A stretch of DNA of 64,000 bases, taken from DASUGC01 sp035606665 (GTDB lineage: Bacteria; Acidobacteriota; Vicinamibacteria; Vicinamibacterales; SCN-69-37). The notes beneath the pieces were generated by a model. It was not told where the DNA came from. It was given only the letters and a program-made list of their open reading frames with translations, and did no database searches. The DNA lies in contig DATNEY010000033.1 of assembly GCA_035606665.1 (NCBI GenBank), positions 1 through 64,000 of the forward strand, written 5' to 3'. The translations under genes and the position numbers were made by a program. This document shows, one piece after another, positions 7,069 through 15,106 of this stretch; the stretch's first letter is position 1, and each line of letters begins with the position of its first letter.

Positions 7069-9006
7069 CTATTGCGCGACAACACCCCGGCGCGCGACTT
7101 CGGCCTTTGCCGCGGTGACAAAGTCCTCCAGCGACCGGCTGCCCTGGTCGCCCGTCGCGCGCTCCCGCACGGCAACGGCGCCCTCAGCCGCCTCACGATC
7201 CCCGATCACCAGCATGTAGGGGACCTTCTGGATCTGAGCCTCTCGAATCTTATAACCAATCTTCTCCACCCGCCCGTCGACCGTCACGCGGAACGCCTCG
7301 GCGGCCAGCCGCGCCCGGACCGACTCCGCGTAGTCGAGATGGCGGTCCGCGATGGGCAAAACACGAATCTGTTCGGGCGCGAGCCACAGCGGGAACGCGC
7401 CGGCATAGTGCTCGATCAGGAGGGCAATGAACCGCTCGAAACTGCCGAGAATCGCCCGGTGAATCACCACCGGCCGGTGCTCGGTGTTATCGGCACCGAT
7501 GTACTTCAGATCGAAGTTGATGGGTTGCTGGTAGTCGAGCTGAATCGTGGCGCACTGCCACTTGCGGCCAATCGCGTCCGTGATGTCGAAGTCGATCTTG
7601 GGCCCGTAGAACGCGCCATCGCCTTCATTGATGACGTACGGCACACCGGCAGCTTCGAGTCCGCGCTTGAGCTCGGCTTCCGCGTGATCCCAGGTGGCTT
7701 TCTCCCCGAGGAACTCCTCTGGCCGCGTCGACAGCTTGACGACGTAGGAGAGACCGAAGTCGCCGTAGATGCGCTTGACCAGCGTCATCAGCTGCTCGAC
7801 TTCGTCGCCGATCTGCGACTCCATGATGAAGCAGTGCGCGTCGTCCTGCGAGAACTGCCGCACGCGTGTCAGACCTGAAAGGACCCCGGACGCCTCGTTG
7901 CGGTGCAGCGGCGTCTGCTCGGCGAACCGGAGCGGCAGATCTCGATAGCTCCGCCCCTCGGAGGCGTACAGCAGGAAGTGACCGGGACAGTTCATCGGCT
8001 TCAGGCTCATCTGCTCGCCTTCGGACTCGATGAGGAACATGTTGCTCCGGTAGTGCGACCAGTGTCCGGACCGCTCCCACAGCGCCTTGTTGTAGATCAG
8101 CGGCGTCTTGACCTCGGTGTAACCCGCCGGCGCCAGCTTCTCGCGCATGTAGTTCGCGAGCAGGTTGTAGAGCACGGTGCCCTTGCCCTGCCAGAACGCC
8201 GCTCCCGGCGCCCACGGGTGGAACGTGAACAGACCGATGTCCTTGCCAATCCGGCGATGGTCGCGCTTCTTCGCTTCCTCGATCTGTGTGAGGTACTGCT
8301 TCAGATCGTCGTCCTTGAAGAACGCCGTGCCGTAGATGCGCTGCATCGGCTGATTGCGCGCATCGCCCTTCCAGTACGCATTCGAGTTGGACAGGACCTT
8401 GAACGCCTTCAGCCTTCCGGTCGAGGGCACGTGCGGCCCGACGCAGAAGTCGACGAACGTGTCGCGGTCCTTGATGAGGTAGCAGGAGACGAACTGTTCG
8501 CCGGCTGTCTTCTCTTCGATGAGCTGCACCTTGAGCGGCTCTCCGCGATCGCGGAAAAACTGAATCGCTTCATCGCGTGGCCACATCTGGCGCTCGTAGG
8601 GCAGATCCTGCCCGGCGAGCTGCCGCATGCGGACTTCGATCTTCTCCAGGTCTTCCGGCACGAACGGCCGCTCGACGACGAAGTCGTAGAAGAAACCCTC
8701 GTCGGTGGCCGGGCCGATTCCGCACTGGGTGCCAGGGAAGAGTTGCGTCACCGCTGCCGCGAGGAGGTGAGCGGTGGAGTGCCGGTACAGCGCGAGGGCT
8801 TCGGGACCGTCAGCCGTGACGATCTTGAGCGAAGCATCCCGATCGAGCGCGAACGTCAGATCGACCATCCGTCCATCGACCTCGGCGGCGAGCGCCTTCT
8901 TCATCACGCTCTGCGGCAACACCGAGGCGGCAAACTCCCGCACTGGCGTGCCGGGGGCGACGCTTCGCGCGGATCCGTCTGGAAGGGTGATGGTGACTGG
9001 AGACAC
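7069..9006 (-). CDS. thrS: Threonine-tRNA ligase
   Basis: 645 residues, full length for ThrRS. Order: TGS domain (1-65), editing domain with H76-x3-H80 in YRHSTAHLLA, class II core with the zinc-binding MNCPGHF cysteine, motif 2 region (RFAEQTPLHRNEASG) and motif 3 (HRAILGSFERF), then the C-terminal anticodon-binding domain. It charges tRNA-Thr and hydrolyses Ser-tRNA-Thr. GTG start at 9006. It precedes infC-rpmI-rplT on the same strand, the common translation cluster. Confidence 0.97.
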   Translation of the reverse strand: MSPVTITLPDGSARSVAPGTPVREFAASVLPQSVMKKALAAEVDGRMVDLTFALDRDASLKIVTADGPEALALYRHSTAHLLAAAVTQLFPGTQCGIGPATDEGFFYDFVVERPFVPEDLEKIEVRMRQLAGQDLPYERQMWPRDEAIQFFRDRGEPLKVQLIEEKTAGEQFVSCYLIKDRDTFVDFCVGPHVPSTGRLKAFKVLSNSNAYWKGDARNQPMQRIYGTAFFKDDDLKQYLTQIEEAKKRDHRRIGKDIGLFTFHPWAPGAAFWQGKGTVLYNLLANYMREKLAPAGYTEVKTPLIYNKALWERSGHWSHYRSNMFLIESEGEQMSLKPMNCPGHFLLYASEGRSYRDLPLRFAEQTPLHRNEASGVLSGLTRVRQFSQDDAHCFIMESQIGDEVEQLMTLVKRIYGDFGLSYVVKLSTRPEEFLGEKATWDHAEAELKRGLEAAGVPYVINEGDGAFYGPKIDFDITDAIGRKWQCATIQLDYQQPINFDLKYIGADNTEHRPVVIHRAILGSFERFIALLIEHYAGAFPLWLAPEQIRVLPIADRHLDYAESVRARLAAEAFRVTVDGRVEKIGYKIREAQIQKVPYMLVIGDREAAEGAVAVRERATGDQGSRSLEDFVTAAKAEVARRGVVAQ

Positions 9007-9020
9007 GGACGATTACCTGA

Positions 9021-9110
9021 AAAGGGCAGAGGGCAAAGGGCGGAGGGTAGAGGTCAGGAGCGAGCGTTCGCGTGTCACCTTTGCCCTTTGCCCTCTGACC
9101 TTTGCCCTTC
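9021..9110. repeat. Inverted-arm repeat element (AAAGGGC words)
   Basis: AGAGGGCAAAGGGC (9028-9041) is exactly inverted at 9083-9096, with extra AAAGGGC-type words on both arms and a 41-bp spacer. It lies between the thrS start and the tRNA-Val gene. It shares architecture, but not sequence, with the other inverted-arm elements of the window. Confidence 0.75.
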
Positions 9111-9116
9111 GTTAGG

Positions 9117-9193
9117 TGGTAGGCACGGGCGGACTCGAACCGCCGACCTCCTGCATGTCAAGCAGGCGCTCTAACCAGCTGAGCTACGCGCCT
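9117..9193 (-). tRNA. tRNA-Val (GAC)
   Basis: Minus-strand cloverleaf: acceptor AGGCGCG/CGTGCCT (one G-U pair), D-arm TAGCTCAGCTGGTTAGAGC, anticodon arm CCTGC-TTGACAT-GCAGG with anticodon GAC, T-arm with GGTTCGAGTCC. The discriminator A at 9120 is followed by an encoded CCA (9119-9117). It reads GUC and GUU valine codons. Confidence 0.96.
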
Positions 9194-9264
9194 ATGTTGT
9201 TACTGCCGCGGTCTGGCCCTCACAGCGACCCCGCCGGGGCCTGAGACGAACGCTCAGTATACGC

Positions 9265-9290
9265 CGAAAAAGCCGCTAGCGCGGCTTCTT
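9265..9290 (-). terminator. Probable terminator of the S41 peptidase gene
   Basis: On the minus strand AGCCGC-GCTA-GCGGCT (9286-9271) is followed by TTTT. The stem sequence is a duplicate of the last codons of the peptidase gene: a 19-bp direct repeat at 9272-9290 and 9305-9323. On the plus strand the same stem is followed only by TTCTTC, so it is weaker in that direction. Confidence 0.7.
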
Positions 9291-9308
9291 CGTTCCATCC
9301 GAAGGCCG

Positions 9309-10475
9309 CTAGCGCGGCTTCTTGAGGTGCTCGATGGCCTTCTCGAGCGGGGTGTCGGTGGCGGGCGGAAGTTCATCGAAGCCGACGACCGGATTCGGCG
9401 CAATCACCGCCGGAACGAGGCCGTGCTCGTGGATGGGTGTGGTGCCGTCGGTCATGTAGTACCGCTCGGTTGTCATCCAGAGGCCGTAGCCTTGCGGCAG
9501 CAGAACGAGCTTCTGCACCCCAGCAATGCCGGCGGTGGGTTCGCCGACCAGATCCGCGCGCTTGTTTCCCGCCAGGGCCGCGGCGAAGACTTCAGCCGCG
9601 CTCGACGTGCCGTTCGAGACGAGCAGGACTATGGGCATGGTGATCGCGCCGTCGCCGGCCGCGGCCGGCGTCTTCACGGGCGGGCCGGTACGGCCACCGC
9701 GGACGCCCACCGTCCCCGACTTCACGAACAACTTCGCCGCCCTGACACCGTCTTCCGGATCGCCGTCGCCGATGCCGCGCAGGTCGATCACCGCGCCACT
9801 GACCTTGTCCTTCGCCAGTTGCGCGAACGTTGTCGCGAGCGCGCCCGCCACGGTCGAGTCGAACGTCGAAATACGAACGCGCGCCACGCCATTTACCATC
9901 GACGACGACACCGCGGCGCCCTTCGGCGCTTCTCGAACGATGTCAATGACATGCGGATCCGCGACGTTGCCGCGGATGATCGTGAGGGACACCTTGGAGC
10001 CCGGCGCACCGCGCAGCAGCCTGCGGCCCGTAATGGTCGACATGTCGCGCGTCGGCTTGCCGTCGATCATCCGGACGAAGTCCCCCGCCTGCAGGCCGGC
10101 GCGCGCGGCGGGTGATCCATCGCGCACACCGAGCACGCGGAGGTAGAACTGCCGTGTGACGACGAGACCCGTATCGCCGGGTGGAAGCGCGGCCGCGCCT
10201 TCGATGGCCTTCACTTCATCGGGCTGCAGGAACGCGCTGGATGTGTCCAGCCCGTCAGCGAGGCCTCGCATCGCGCCGTCGAGCACGCGATCCATGTCCG
10301 GCGGCTCGACGTAGGCAAGGCTGATCAACTGCACGACGTCGTGGAAGATGCGAAGGGGAGCGACGACGTCCTGCGGCGCGGCTGCTCTCGGCACGCCGAT
10401 GAAGCCGCCGATCGTGACGAGCGCCACGAGCGGAGTCGAGACGAGAAACACAAGAACCCGGGTCCGTCGCGCCAT
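9309..10475 (-). CDS. S41-family (C-terminal processing) peptidase, atypical active site
   Basis: 388 residues from the ATG at 10475: N-terminal membrane anchor or signal (VLVFLVSTPLVALVTIGGF), helical region with AYVEPPD and DEVKAIEG, a PDZ domain (about 110-185, PAARAGLQAGDFVRMIDGKP), then the S41 catalytic domain. The nucleophile region SNGTSSAAEVFAAAL is normal. The catalytic lysine normally found in GxxTfGKGxVQ is replaced: the sequence reads GEPTAGIAGVQ, with Ile where Lys is expected. It may be inactive or use another residue (a Lys follows VQ). Divergent from ruvX. Confidence 0.85.
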   Translation of the reverse strand: MARRTRVLVFLVSTPLVALVTIGGFIGVPRAAAPQDVVAPLRIFHDVVQLISLAYVEPPDMDRVLDGAMRGLADGLDTSSAFLQPDEVKAIEGAAALPPGDTGLVVTRQFYLRVLGVRDGSPAARAGLQAGDFVRMIDGKPTRDMSTITGRRLLRGAPGSKVSLTIIRGNVADPHVIDIVREAPKGAAVSSSMVNGVARVRISTFDSTVAGALATTFAQLAKDKVSGAVIDLRGIGDGDPEDGVRAAKLFVKSGTVGVRGGRTGPPVKTPAAAGDGAITMPIVLLVSNGTSSAAEVFAAALAGNKRADLVGEPTAGIAGVQKLVLLPQGYGLWMTTERYYMTDGTTPIHEHGLVPAVIAPNPVVGFDELPPATDTPLEKAIEHLKKPR

Positions 10476-10564
10476 GCCGACGATTATCGCAAATCCGGGG
10501 CCTTGACGGGGCCTGCCCACCGTGGGCGCGCAGCGCGAAGGTGGGCGGGTTACGCTTGTGCGCG

Positions 10565-11002
10565 ATGCGGGTCCTGGGTGTCGATGCCGGCGCGCGCCGC
10601 CTCGGGCTGGCGCTGTCCGATGACACCGCGAGCCTGGCACGGCCCTGGCAAACAGTGCCGGCAGGTGCGACGCCCCGGCAGTCGGCCGAGGTCGTCGCCG
10701 CGATGCTCGAGGCGGCCCGGAACGCCGGTGATGACGAGGGCGGGCGAGTGGGGGAGATTGTGGTGGGATTGCCGCGGCGTCTCAACGGCGAAGACACCGA
10801 TCAGACCGCGGCCGCGCGAGTGATGGCGGCCGCGCTGCACGAACTGACCGGCCTCGCCGTGCACCTTCAGGACGAGCGTCTCTCGAGCCGTGAAGCGGAA
10901 TCGCGCCTCGCCCTTCGCGAGAAGGACTGGCGCAAACGGAAACAGAAACTCGACGCGGCCTCCGCCGCTGTGATCCTTCAGGACTACCTCGACCGTGCTT
11001 AA
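10565..11002 (+). CDS. ruvX: Putative pre-16S rRNA nuclease, RuvX/YqgF family
   Basis: 145 residues. MRVLGVDAGARRLGLALSD is the RNase H-like first strand with the catalytic Asp, VVGLPRRLNGEDT the second motif, and QDERLSSREAE the third; the C terminus LDAASAAVILQDYLD carries the last acidic residue. YqgF matures the 5' end of 16S rRNA. Its last 8 bases overlap the start of mltG, indicating coupled translation; the same pairing is common in bacteria. Confidence 0.93.
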   Translation: MRVLGVDAGARRLGLALSDDTASLARPWQTVPAGATPRQSAEVVAAMLEAARNAGDDEGGRVGEIVVGLPRRLNGEDTDQTAAARVMAAALHELTGLAVHLQDERLSSREAESRLALREKDWRKRKQKLDAASAAVILQDYLDRA

Positions 11003-12002
11003 ACGGCTCTTCCTCCTCCTGGTCGTCCTCGCCGTTGCCGCGGCCGGACTCGGCCTGTGGGCCCGCCAGCGGCTGAATGCGCCGTACCGCGGGTTTGTCG
11101 CCGAGGAAGTGTTCGTCGAGATCCCAGCCGGATCGAGCGTGGCGTCGATCGCCAACAGACTGGTCACTGCCGGCGTGCTCCCGGATGCATTGACGTTCCG
11201 GCTGGCGGCACGGCTGACCGGCGCCGATCGTCGGCTGCAGGCGGGCGAGTACAGGTTCGCCGGCCCGAGCACGCCGATGGCCGTGATGGAGAAACTCGCC
11301 ACCGGCGATGTCTACAGCTTCAACATCACTTTTCCCGAGGGCCTCTCGATTGTCGAGATGGCGGATGCGTTCGCGCGCACGGGTCTCGGCAGCGCGCGCG
11401 ATTTCGTGACCGCCGCGAACGATGCCGCCGGTTCCGCGTCCTTCGGCACGAACCTGCGATCGCTCGAAGGCTATCTGTTTCCGGACACCTACCCGCTGCC
11501 GCGGAACGCCACCGCCGATGATGTCGTGCGCGAGATGCTGGCGCGATTCGATCAGATCCTCACGCCGGAGCGCCGCGCGGCCGCGGCGGAGCGGGGCATG
11601 ACGGTGCACGAAGCGCTGACACTCGCCTCGCTCGTCGAGAAGGAGACGGCCAAGGCCGAGGAACGGCCCGTTGTCGCGGCCGTCTATGTGAACCGGCTCA
11701 AGATCCGCATGCCGCTTCAGTGCGATCCGACGGTCATCTACGCCATGATGCTCGCCCGTAAATGGAACGGGAACATCCGCAAGACCGATTTGCAGATTGT
11801 GTCGCCGTACAACACTTATCGAGTCGCGGGCCTGCCGCCGGGGCCAATCGCCTCACCTGGGATTGCATCGATCGACGCGGTGCTCCATCCCGCGGACGTG
11901 CCCTATCTGTACTTCGTCAGCCGTAACGACGGCACGCACGTGTTCGCGAAGACGATCGCCGAACACAATCGCAACGTTCAGACCTATCAGAAGCGGCACT
12001 GA
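10995..12002 (+). CDS. mltG: Endolytic murein transglycosylase MltG
   Basis: 335 residues: one N-terminal membrane helix (5-23), a LysM-like segment (FVEIPAGSSVASIANRL), and the YceG domain with LEGYLFPDTY, the catalytic Glu215 in ASLVEKET, NRLKIRMPLQCDPTVIY and YNTYRVAGLPPGPIASPG. It cleaves nascent glycan strands at the inner membrane to set their length. GTG start at 10995 inside ruvX. Confidence 0.95.
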   Translation: MLKRLFLLLVVLAVAAAGLGLWARQRLNAPYRGFVAEEVFVEIPAGSSVASIANRLVTAGVLPDALTFRLAARLTGADRRLQAGEYRFAGPSTPMAVMEKLATGDVYSFNITFPEGLSIVEMADAFARTGLGSARDFVTAANDAAGSASFGTNLRSLEGYLFPDTYPLPRNATADDVVREMLARFDQILTPERRAAAAERGMTVHEALTLASLVEKETAKAEERPVVAAVYVNRLKIRMPLQCDPTVIYAMMLARKWNGNIRKTDLQIVSPYNTYRVAGLPPGPIASPGIASIDAVLHPADVPYLYFVSRNDGTHVFAKTIAEHNRNVQTYQKRH

Positions 12003-12011
12003 GCCATTGGC

Positions 12012-13634
12012 TCAGTGAAGCTTGAATTCCAGGACGAGGACGACAGACACCGGCATGGCACGGCCACCGATCGTGCCGGGCTGAAACAACCACTCGCGCA
12101 CTGCCGCGAGCGCCTGCTCATCGAGTTCGGGCGTGAGCGACCTGATCGCGCGCGCGCGCCGCACGATGCCATCGGCGTCGACGATCGCCTGAACGATGAC
12201 CTGTCCCTGAATCTTCTGGCGCATCGCGTTCGACGTGTACTTCGGCTTCACGTCCTTGAGCAGTACCGGCAGCGTCAGGCCCTGTGTCTTCGATGAGTAC
12301 GCGCCGGCCGCGAAATCGTCGTTCGGCACCAGGTCCTCCCATTCCGCCGGGGGTGGTGGCGGCGGTGGTGGCGGTGGCGGCATTGGAACAGGCGGTGGCG
12401 GCGGAGGAGGTGGCGGTGCCTGTGGCTGTCCCGCTTGCTTCGTCGCCTTTGATGGCGGCGGCGGCGGAGGTGGCGGCGGGGGAGGCGGCAACGCCGGCTT
12501 TGCGGCCTTCGCTGGTGGTGCTGGCGGAGGAGGCGGGGGCGGCGCCTGTTGCCAGAAAGCAGCATCGAGCGCCGAGGTTACAGATGGCATCGATGCCATC
12601 GCGGAGCTTGCCGAGACGGGCACCGGCCGCAAGGCGGCGGCCAGCCAGACTCCGGCGATGGTCGCGATGACGAGGGCGGCTTTCACGTGTTTCGACACTG
12701 ACATATCGCAGCTCCTGGTCCATTCAAGAATGCGTTCGACACGGCGCTCGGCAAGAGGTGGGCGCGCCATGGCCAGCGTGCCGGCGCGATGAGGCCGGCG
12801 GCTCACGGCCCCGAGAAACGTCGCAAGGATGTGTGCGTACCGGACCGGCTCGATCCCTCCCGAAAGCGCCACATCATCGCTGGCTCGTTCGGCCAGCGAC
12901 GACACGTGACGCCGCAGCCACCAACCAAGCGGACTCGGCCAGAAGATGGCGCGCAGGAGCAGCGCGAGTTGCTGCGTCATGACGTCGCGCCGCGTCACGT
13001 GCGCCAGCTCGTGCAGCAGCACCGCGTCGAGCATGTCCTCCGGCCACGTCGTCCATCCGGCCGGCAGCACAATCGTTCGTCGCAGTGCGCCGGATGTCAG
13101 AGGTACATCAGTAGTCGCAGACTCGACCAGCCGGGGAAGCCTGTCGGATCCGAGGCGCGCTGAGAGCATCGCGACTCGATCCGTCACGGCCGGATCCGTA
13201 ACGGGCGTCGCGTTCCGAGCCGCCCGGCCTGCCGCGCGGGATGCCAGCGCGAGCCGCGCGAGAAGCCAGAGGACGCCGGACAGATAGAGAAGGAATGCCG
13301 CGGTCGTCGCCGAGAATCCAGTGACGACGCCGTCGGCCGCCAGAAAAAACACACCTTTGCCTGCGCCGGCGGCCAGGCCGGTCGCGGATGCGCCCATCGA
13401 AAGCGGCAGGCCGAATGTTGGGACGAGCAGGCTCACGTCCGGGACCACCATCGTCAGCACCGGCATCATCAGCGCCACGACGATCACCACCCGCCAGAGC
13501 GCGAGGCTGTCGGCGGCGCGCCGAACCCGGCAGATGGTCAGCAGCGCGACGGCGATTCCGCAGAGGACGAGTCCCCGAATCGCCGCGTCGGCGAGGAGGG
13601 CCAATCCGGCGCGCGCCACCAGGTCGAGCGTCAT
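12012..13634 (-). CDS. M56 (BlaR1-type) membrane metallopeptidase fused to a TonB C-terminal domain
   Basis: 540 residues. Four membrane segments in the first 340 residues flank the cytoplasmic zinc protease motif H208-ELA-H212; a further helix lies at about 316-336. Residues 365-430 are three blocks of 9-14 consecutive prolines separated by short Ala/Lys segments. A TonB C-terminal domain follows (about 455-540; PKYTSNAMRQKIQG, ELDEQALAAVREWLFQPG). BlaR1 proteins normally end in a penicillin-binding sensor; here that is replaced by TonB, as in other M56-TonB proteins. It overlaps blaI by 4 bp, so it probably cleaves or controls that repressor. No beta-lactamase gene is nearby. Confidence 0.9.
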   Translation of the reverse strand: MTLDLVARAGLALLADAAIRGLVLCGIAVALLTICRVRRAADSLALWRVVIVVALMMPVLTMVVPDVSLLVPTFGLPLSMGASATGLAAGAGKGVFFLAADGVVTGFSATTAAFLLYLSGVLWLLARLALASRAAGRAARNATPVTDPAVTDRVAMLSARLGSDRLPRLVESATTDVPLTSGALRRTIVLPAGWTTWPEDMLDAVLLHELAHVTRRDVMTQQLALLLRAIFWPSPLGWWLRRHVSSLAERASDDVALSGGIEPVRYAHILATFLGAVSRRPHRAGTLAMARPPLAERRVERILEWTRSCDMSVSKHVKAALVIATIAGVWLAAALRPVPVSASSAMASMPSVTSALDAAFWQQAPPPPPPPAPPAKAAKPALPPPPPPPPPPPPSKATKQAGQPQAPPPPPPPPPVPMPPPPPPPPPPPAEWEDLVPNDDFAAGAYSSKTQGLTLPVLLKDVKPKYTSNAMRQKIQGQVIVQAIVDADGIVRRARAIRSLTPELDEQALAAVREWLFQPGTIGGRAMPVSVVLVLEFKLH

Positions 13635-14029
13635 CCCCTGGTCCGTCGCGCCTCGGCGATACGGCGCTGAATCCGTTCGAGATCACGCGGGGCCAGAACC
13701 TGATCGTCAACCAGGCCCATCACAAGCGCTTCCGCCGATCCGCCGCAGAATCTTTCGATGAGCTGCCGCACTGCGCGCGTGGCGACAGTCACCGGCGCGT
13801 CAACCGCGCGATAGAGGAAGGCTCGCCCGTCCACACTGTGCGTGACGTAGCCCTTCGCCTCGAGCCTCCGCAGCACGGTGCGTATCGTGGATTCCTTCAT
13901 GGGCCACACCGAGGCCAGTGCCTCGCGGCAACTCTCGGCGGTCACGGGACCGTGCGCCCAGACGTGATCCATCACGGATTGTTCGGCGCGGCCCAGGTTC
14001 CGGTGACGTGGCGGTTGTTTGCGACTCAT
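13631..14029 (-). CDS. BlaI/MecI/CopY-family transcriptional repressor
   Basis: 132 residues from the ATG at 14029. Winged-helix N-terminal half (LGRAEQSVMDHVWAHGPVTA, ESTIRTVLRRLEAKGYV) with the family loop ending FLYRA, and a helical dimerisation tail. Such repressors are inactivated by cleavage after signalling through the partner M56 protein. The start lies only about 7 bp past the operator-promoter at 14036-14071, so the messenger is leaderless or nearly so. Its stop overlaps the M56-TonB start (ATGA). Confidence 0.93.
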   Translation of the reverse strand: MSRKQPPRHRNLGRAEQSVMDHVWAHGPVTAESCREALASVWPMKESTIRTVLRRLEAKGYVTHSVDGRAFLYRAVDAPVTVATRAVRQLIERFCGGSAEALVMGLVDDQVLAPRDLERIQRRIAEARRTRG

Positions 14030-14035
14030 TGTAAC

Positions 14036-14071
14036 GCTACAAGTTGTAGCAGTACATCGGAACGCCGTCAA
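14036..14071 (-). promoter_or_regulatory. blaI promoter with BlaI-type operator
   Basis: Minus strand: TTGACG (14071-14066), 17-bp spacer, TACAAC (14048-14043). A perfect palindrome GCTACAAGTTGTAGC (14036-14050) covers the -10 box; its core TACA-N3-TGTA is the BlaI/MecI operator type. Binding would block polymerase and autoregulate the blaI-M56 pair. The expected transcription start is within about 8 bases of the blaI ATG. Confidence 0.82.
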
Positions 14072-14108
14072 GCCCTGACCGCGGCCACCCTCAAACGCAC
14101 ACGAAGGC

Positions 14109-14190
14109 CACGAAGATTCAATCGAGACCACCATGCGGGCTCAGGGGTTGCCCCAAACCAGGAACTTAGTGGTCTCACTGTCTCTTCGTG
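14109..14190. repeat. Nested inverted-repeat element between blaI and nadK
   Basis: Three nested perfect pairs: CACGAAGA (14109-14116)/TCTTCGTG (14183-14190), GAGACCAC (14124-14131)/GTGGTCTC (14169-14176), and GGGG-TTG-CCCC (14144-14154) at the apex. The CACGAAG word also occurs just upstream. No coding potential is visible in 14072-14215 otherwise. It could fold as a long hairpin after nadK, although no T tract follows. Confidence 0.7.
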
Positions 14191-14215
14191 ATCTGAGTGT
14201 GTGTCTGAGGTGGCC

Positions 14216-15106
14216 TTACCCCCACTTGAGCTTCTCGCGGAGCATGTCGAAGTACGTGCGCGACGTGGTGCGGAGCAGACGGAGCACGCGGGCTGCGCGT
14301 GCGATTTCGATCGTATCGCCCGGTTCGAGCGGGACGCCGAACTGGCCGTCGAACGTCACGACGGGATCGGTGTCCGGTTCCACCATGGGTGTCAGCCGGA
14401 TGCGCGATGCGGCCGGCAGGACGACCGGCCGGTTCGTGAGCGCGTGCGGCGCCAGCGGCGTCAGCACCACGGCATCCGCGGAAGGATGCAGGATCGGTCC
14501 ACCTGCCGAGAGGTTGTACGCCGTTGAGCCGGTCGCGGTCGCCACGATGAGACCGTCGGCCTTCACGTGCGACACGCGTTCGGTGTCCACATCGACGTCG
14601 ATTTCGATCATGCGCGCGAGCGCGCCGCGTGTGACAACGACGTCGTTCAGCGCGAGGCGTGTGGCCGTCATCGCGCCGTTCCGCATCACGCGTCCCTCGA
14701 GCAGCAACCGCGTTTCGGTGGTCGTCCTGCCGAGCACGATCATCTCGAGCGCGTCCGCCATTTCGGAGCGGCCGATCTCGGTGAGGAAGCCAAGACGTCC
14801 GAGGTTGACGCCCACGAGCGGGACGTCGTACGGCGAGTGCGCGACGGCGCTCGCGGCATCGAGCAGCGTTCCATCACCACCGAACGCGATGACAACGTCT
14901 GCGTCCCGGCCCAGATCTTCGCGGCTTACGACCGGAACGCGATCCGTGAGGCCGGCGTCCGCGGCGCTTCGAGTTTCGACGGACGCACGGCAGCCCCGTG
15001 CCTCGAGTAAGCGCACGGCTTCGACCATGGCTTCGAGGGCCGCCGGCAGCGTGTGCCGCGCGATCAGGCCGGCGCGAGAAACGGATGGGGCGGGCGGGGT
15101 GGTCAT
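14216..15106 (-). CDS. nadK: NAD kinase
   Basis: 296 residues. The GGDGTLL motif (about 76-82), NLGRLGFLTE and the ATATGSTAYNLSAGGPI segment with conserved Thr/Ser/Tyr define the NAD kinase family, which makes NADP from NAD and ATP or polyphosphate. It starts 4 bp inside the end of tlyA (ATGA), a pairing also common in Gram-positives and cyanobacteria. Cytoplasmic. Confidence 0.95.
   Translation of the reverse strand: MTTPPAPSVSRAGLIARHTLPAALEAMVEAVRLLEARGCRASVETRSAADAGLTDRVPVVSREDLGRDADVVIAFGGDGTLLDAASAVAHSPYDVPLVGVNLGRLGFLTEIGRSEMADALEMIVLGRTTTETRLLLEGRVMRNGAMTATRLALNDVVVTRGALARMIEIDVDVDTERVSHVKADGLIVATATGSTAYNLSAGGPILHPSADAVVLTPLAPHALTNRPVVLPAASRIRLTPMVEPDTDPVVTFDGQFGVPLEPGDTIEIARAARVLRLLRTTSRTYFDMLREKLKWG

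Noticed and set aside
12235..12792. Plus-strand Gly-rich reading frame
   Set aside because: It is the reverse complement of the proline runs of the M56-TonB gene.
13631..14029. Beta-lactam resistance operon
   Set aside because: There is no beta-lactamase or penicillin-binding sensor domain; the partner carries TonB in place of a sensor.
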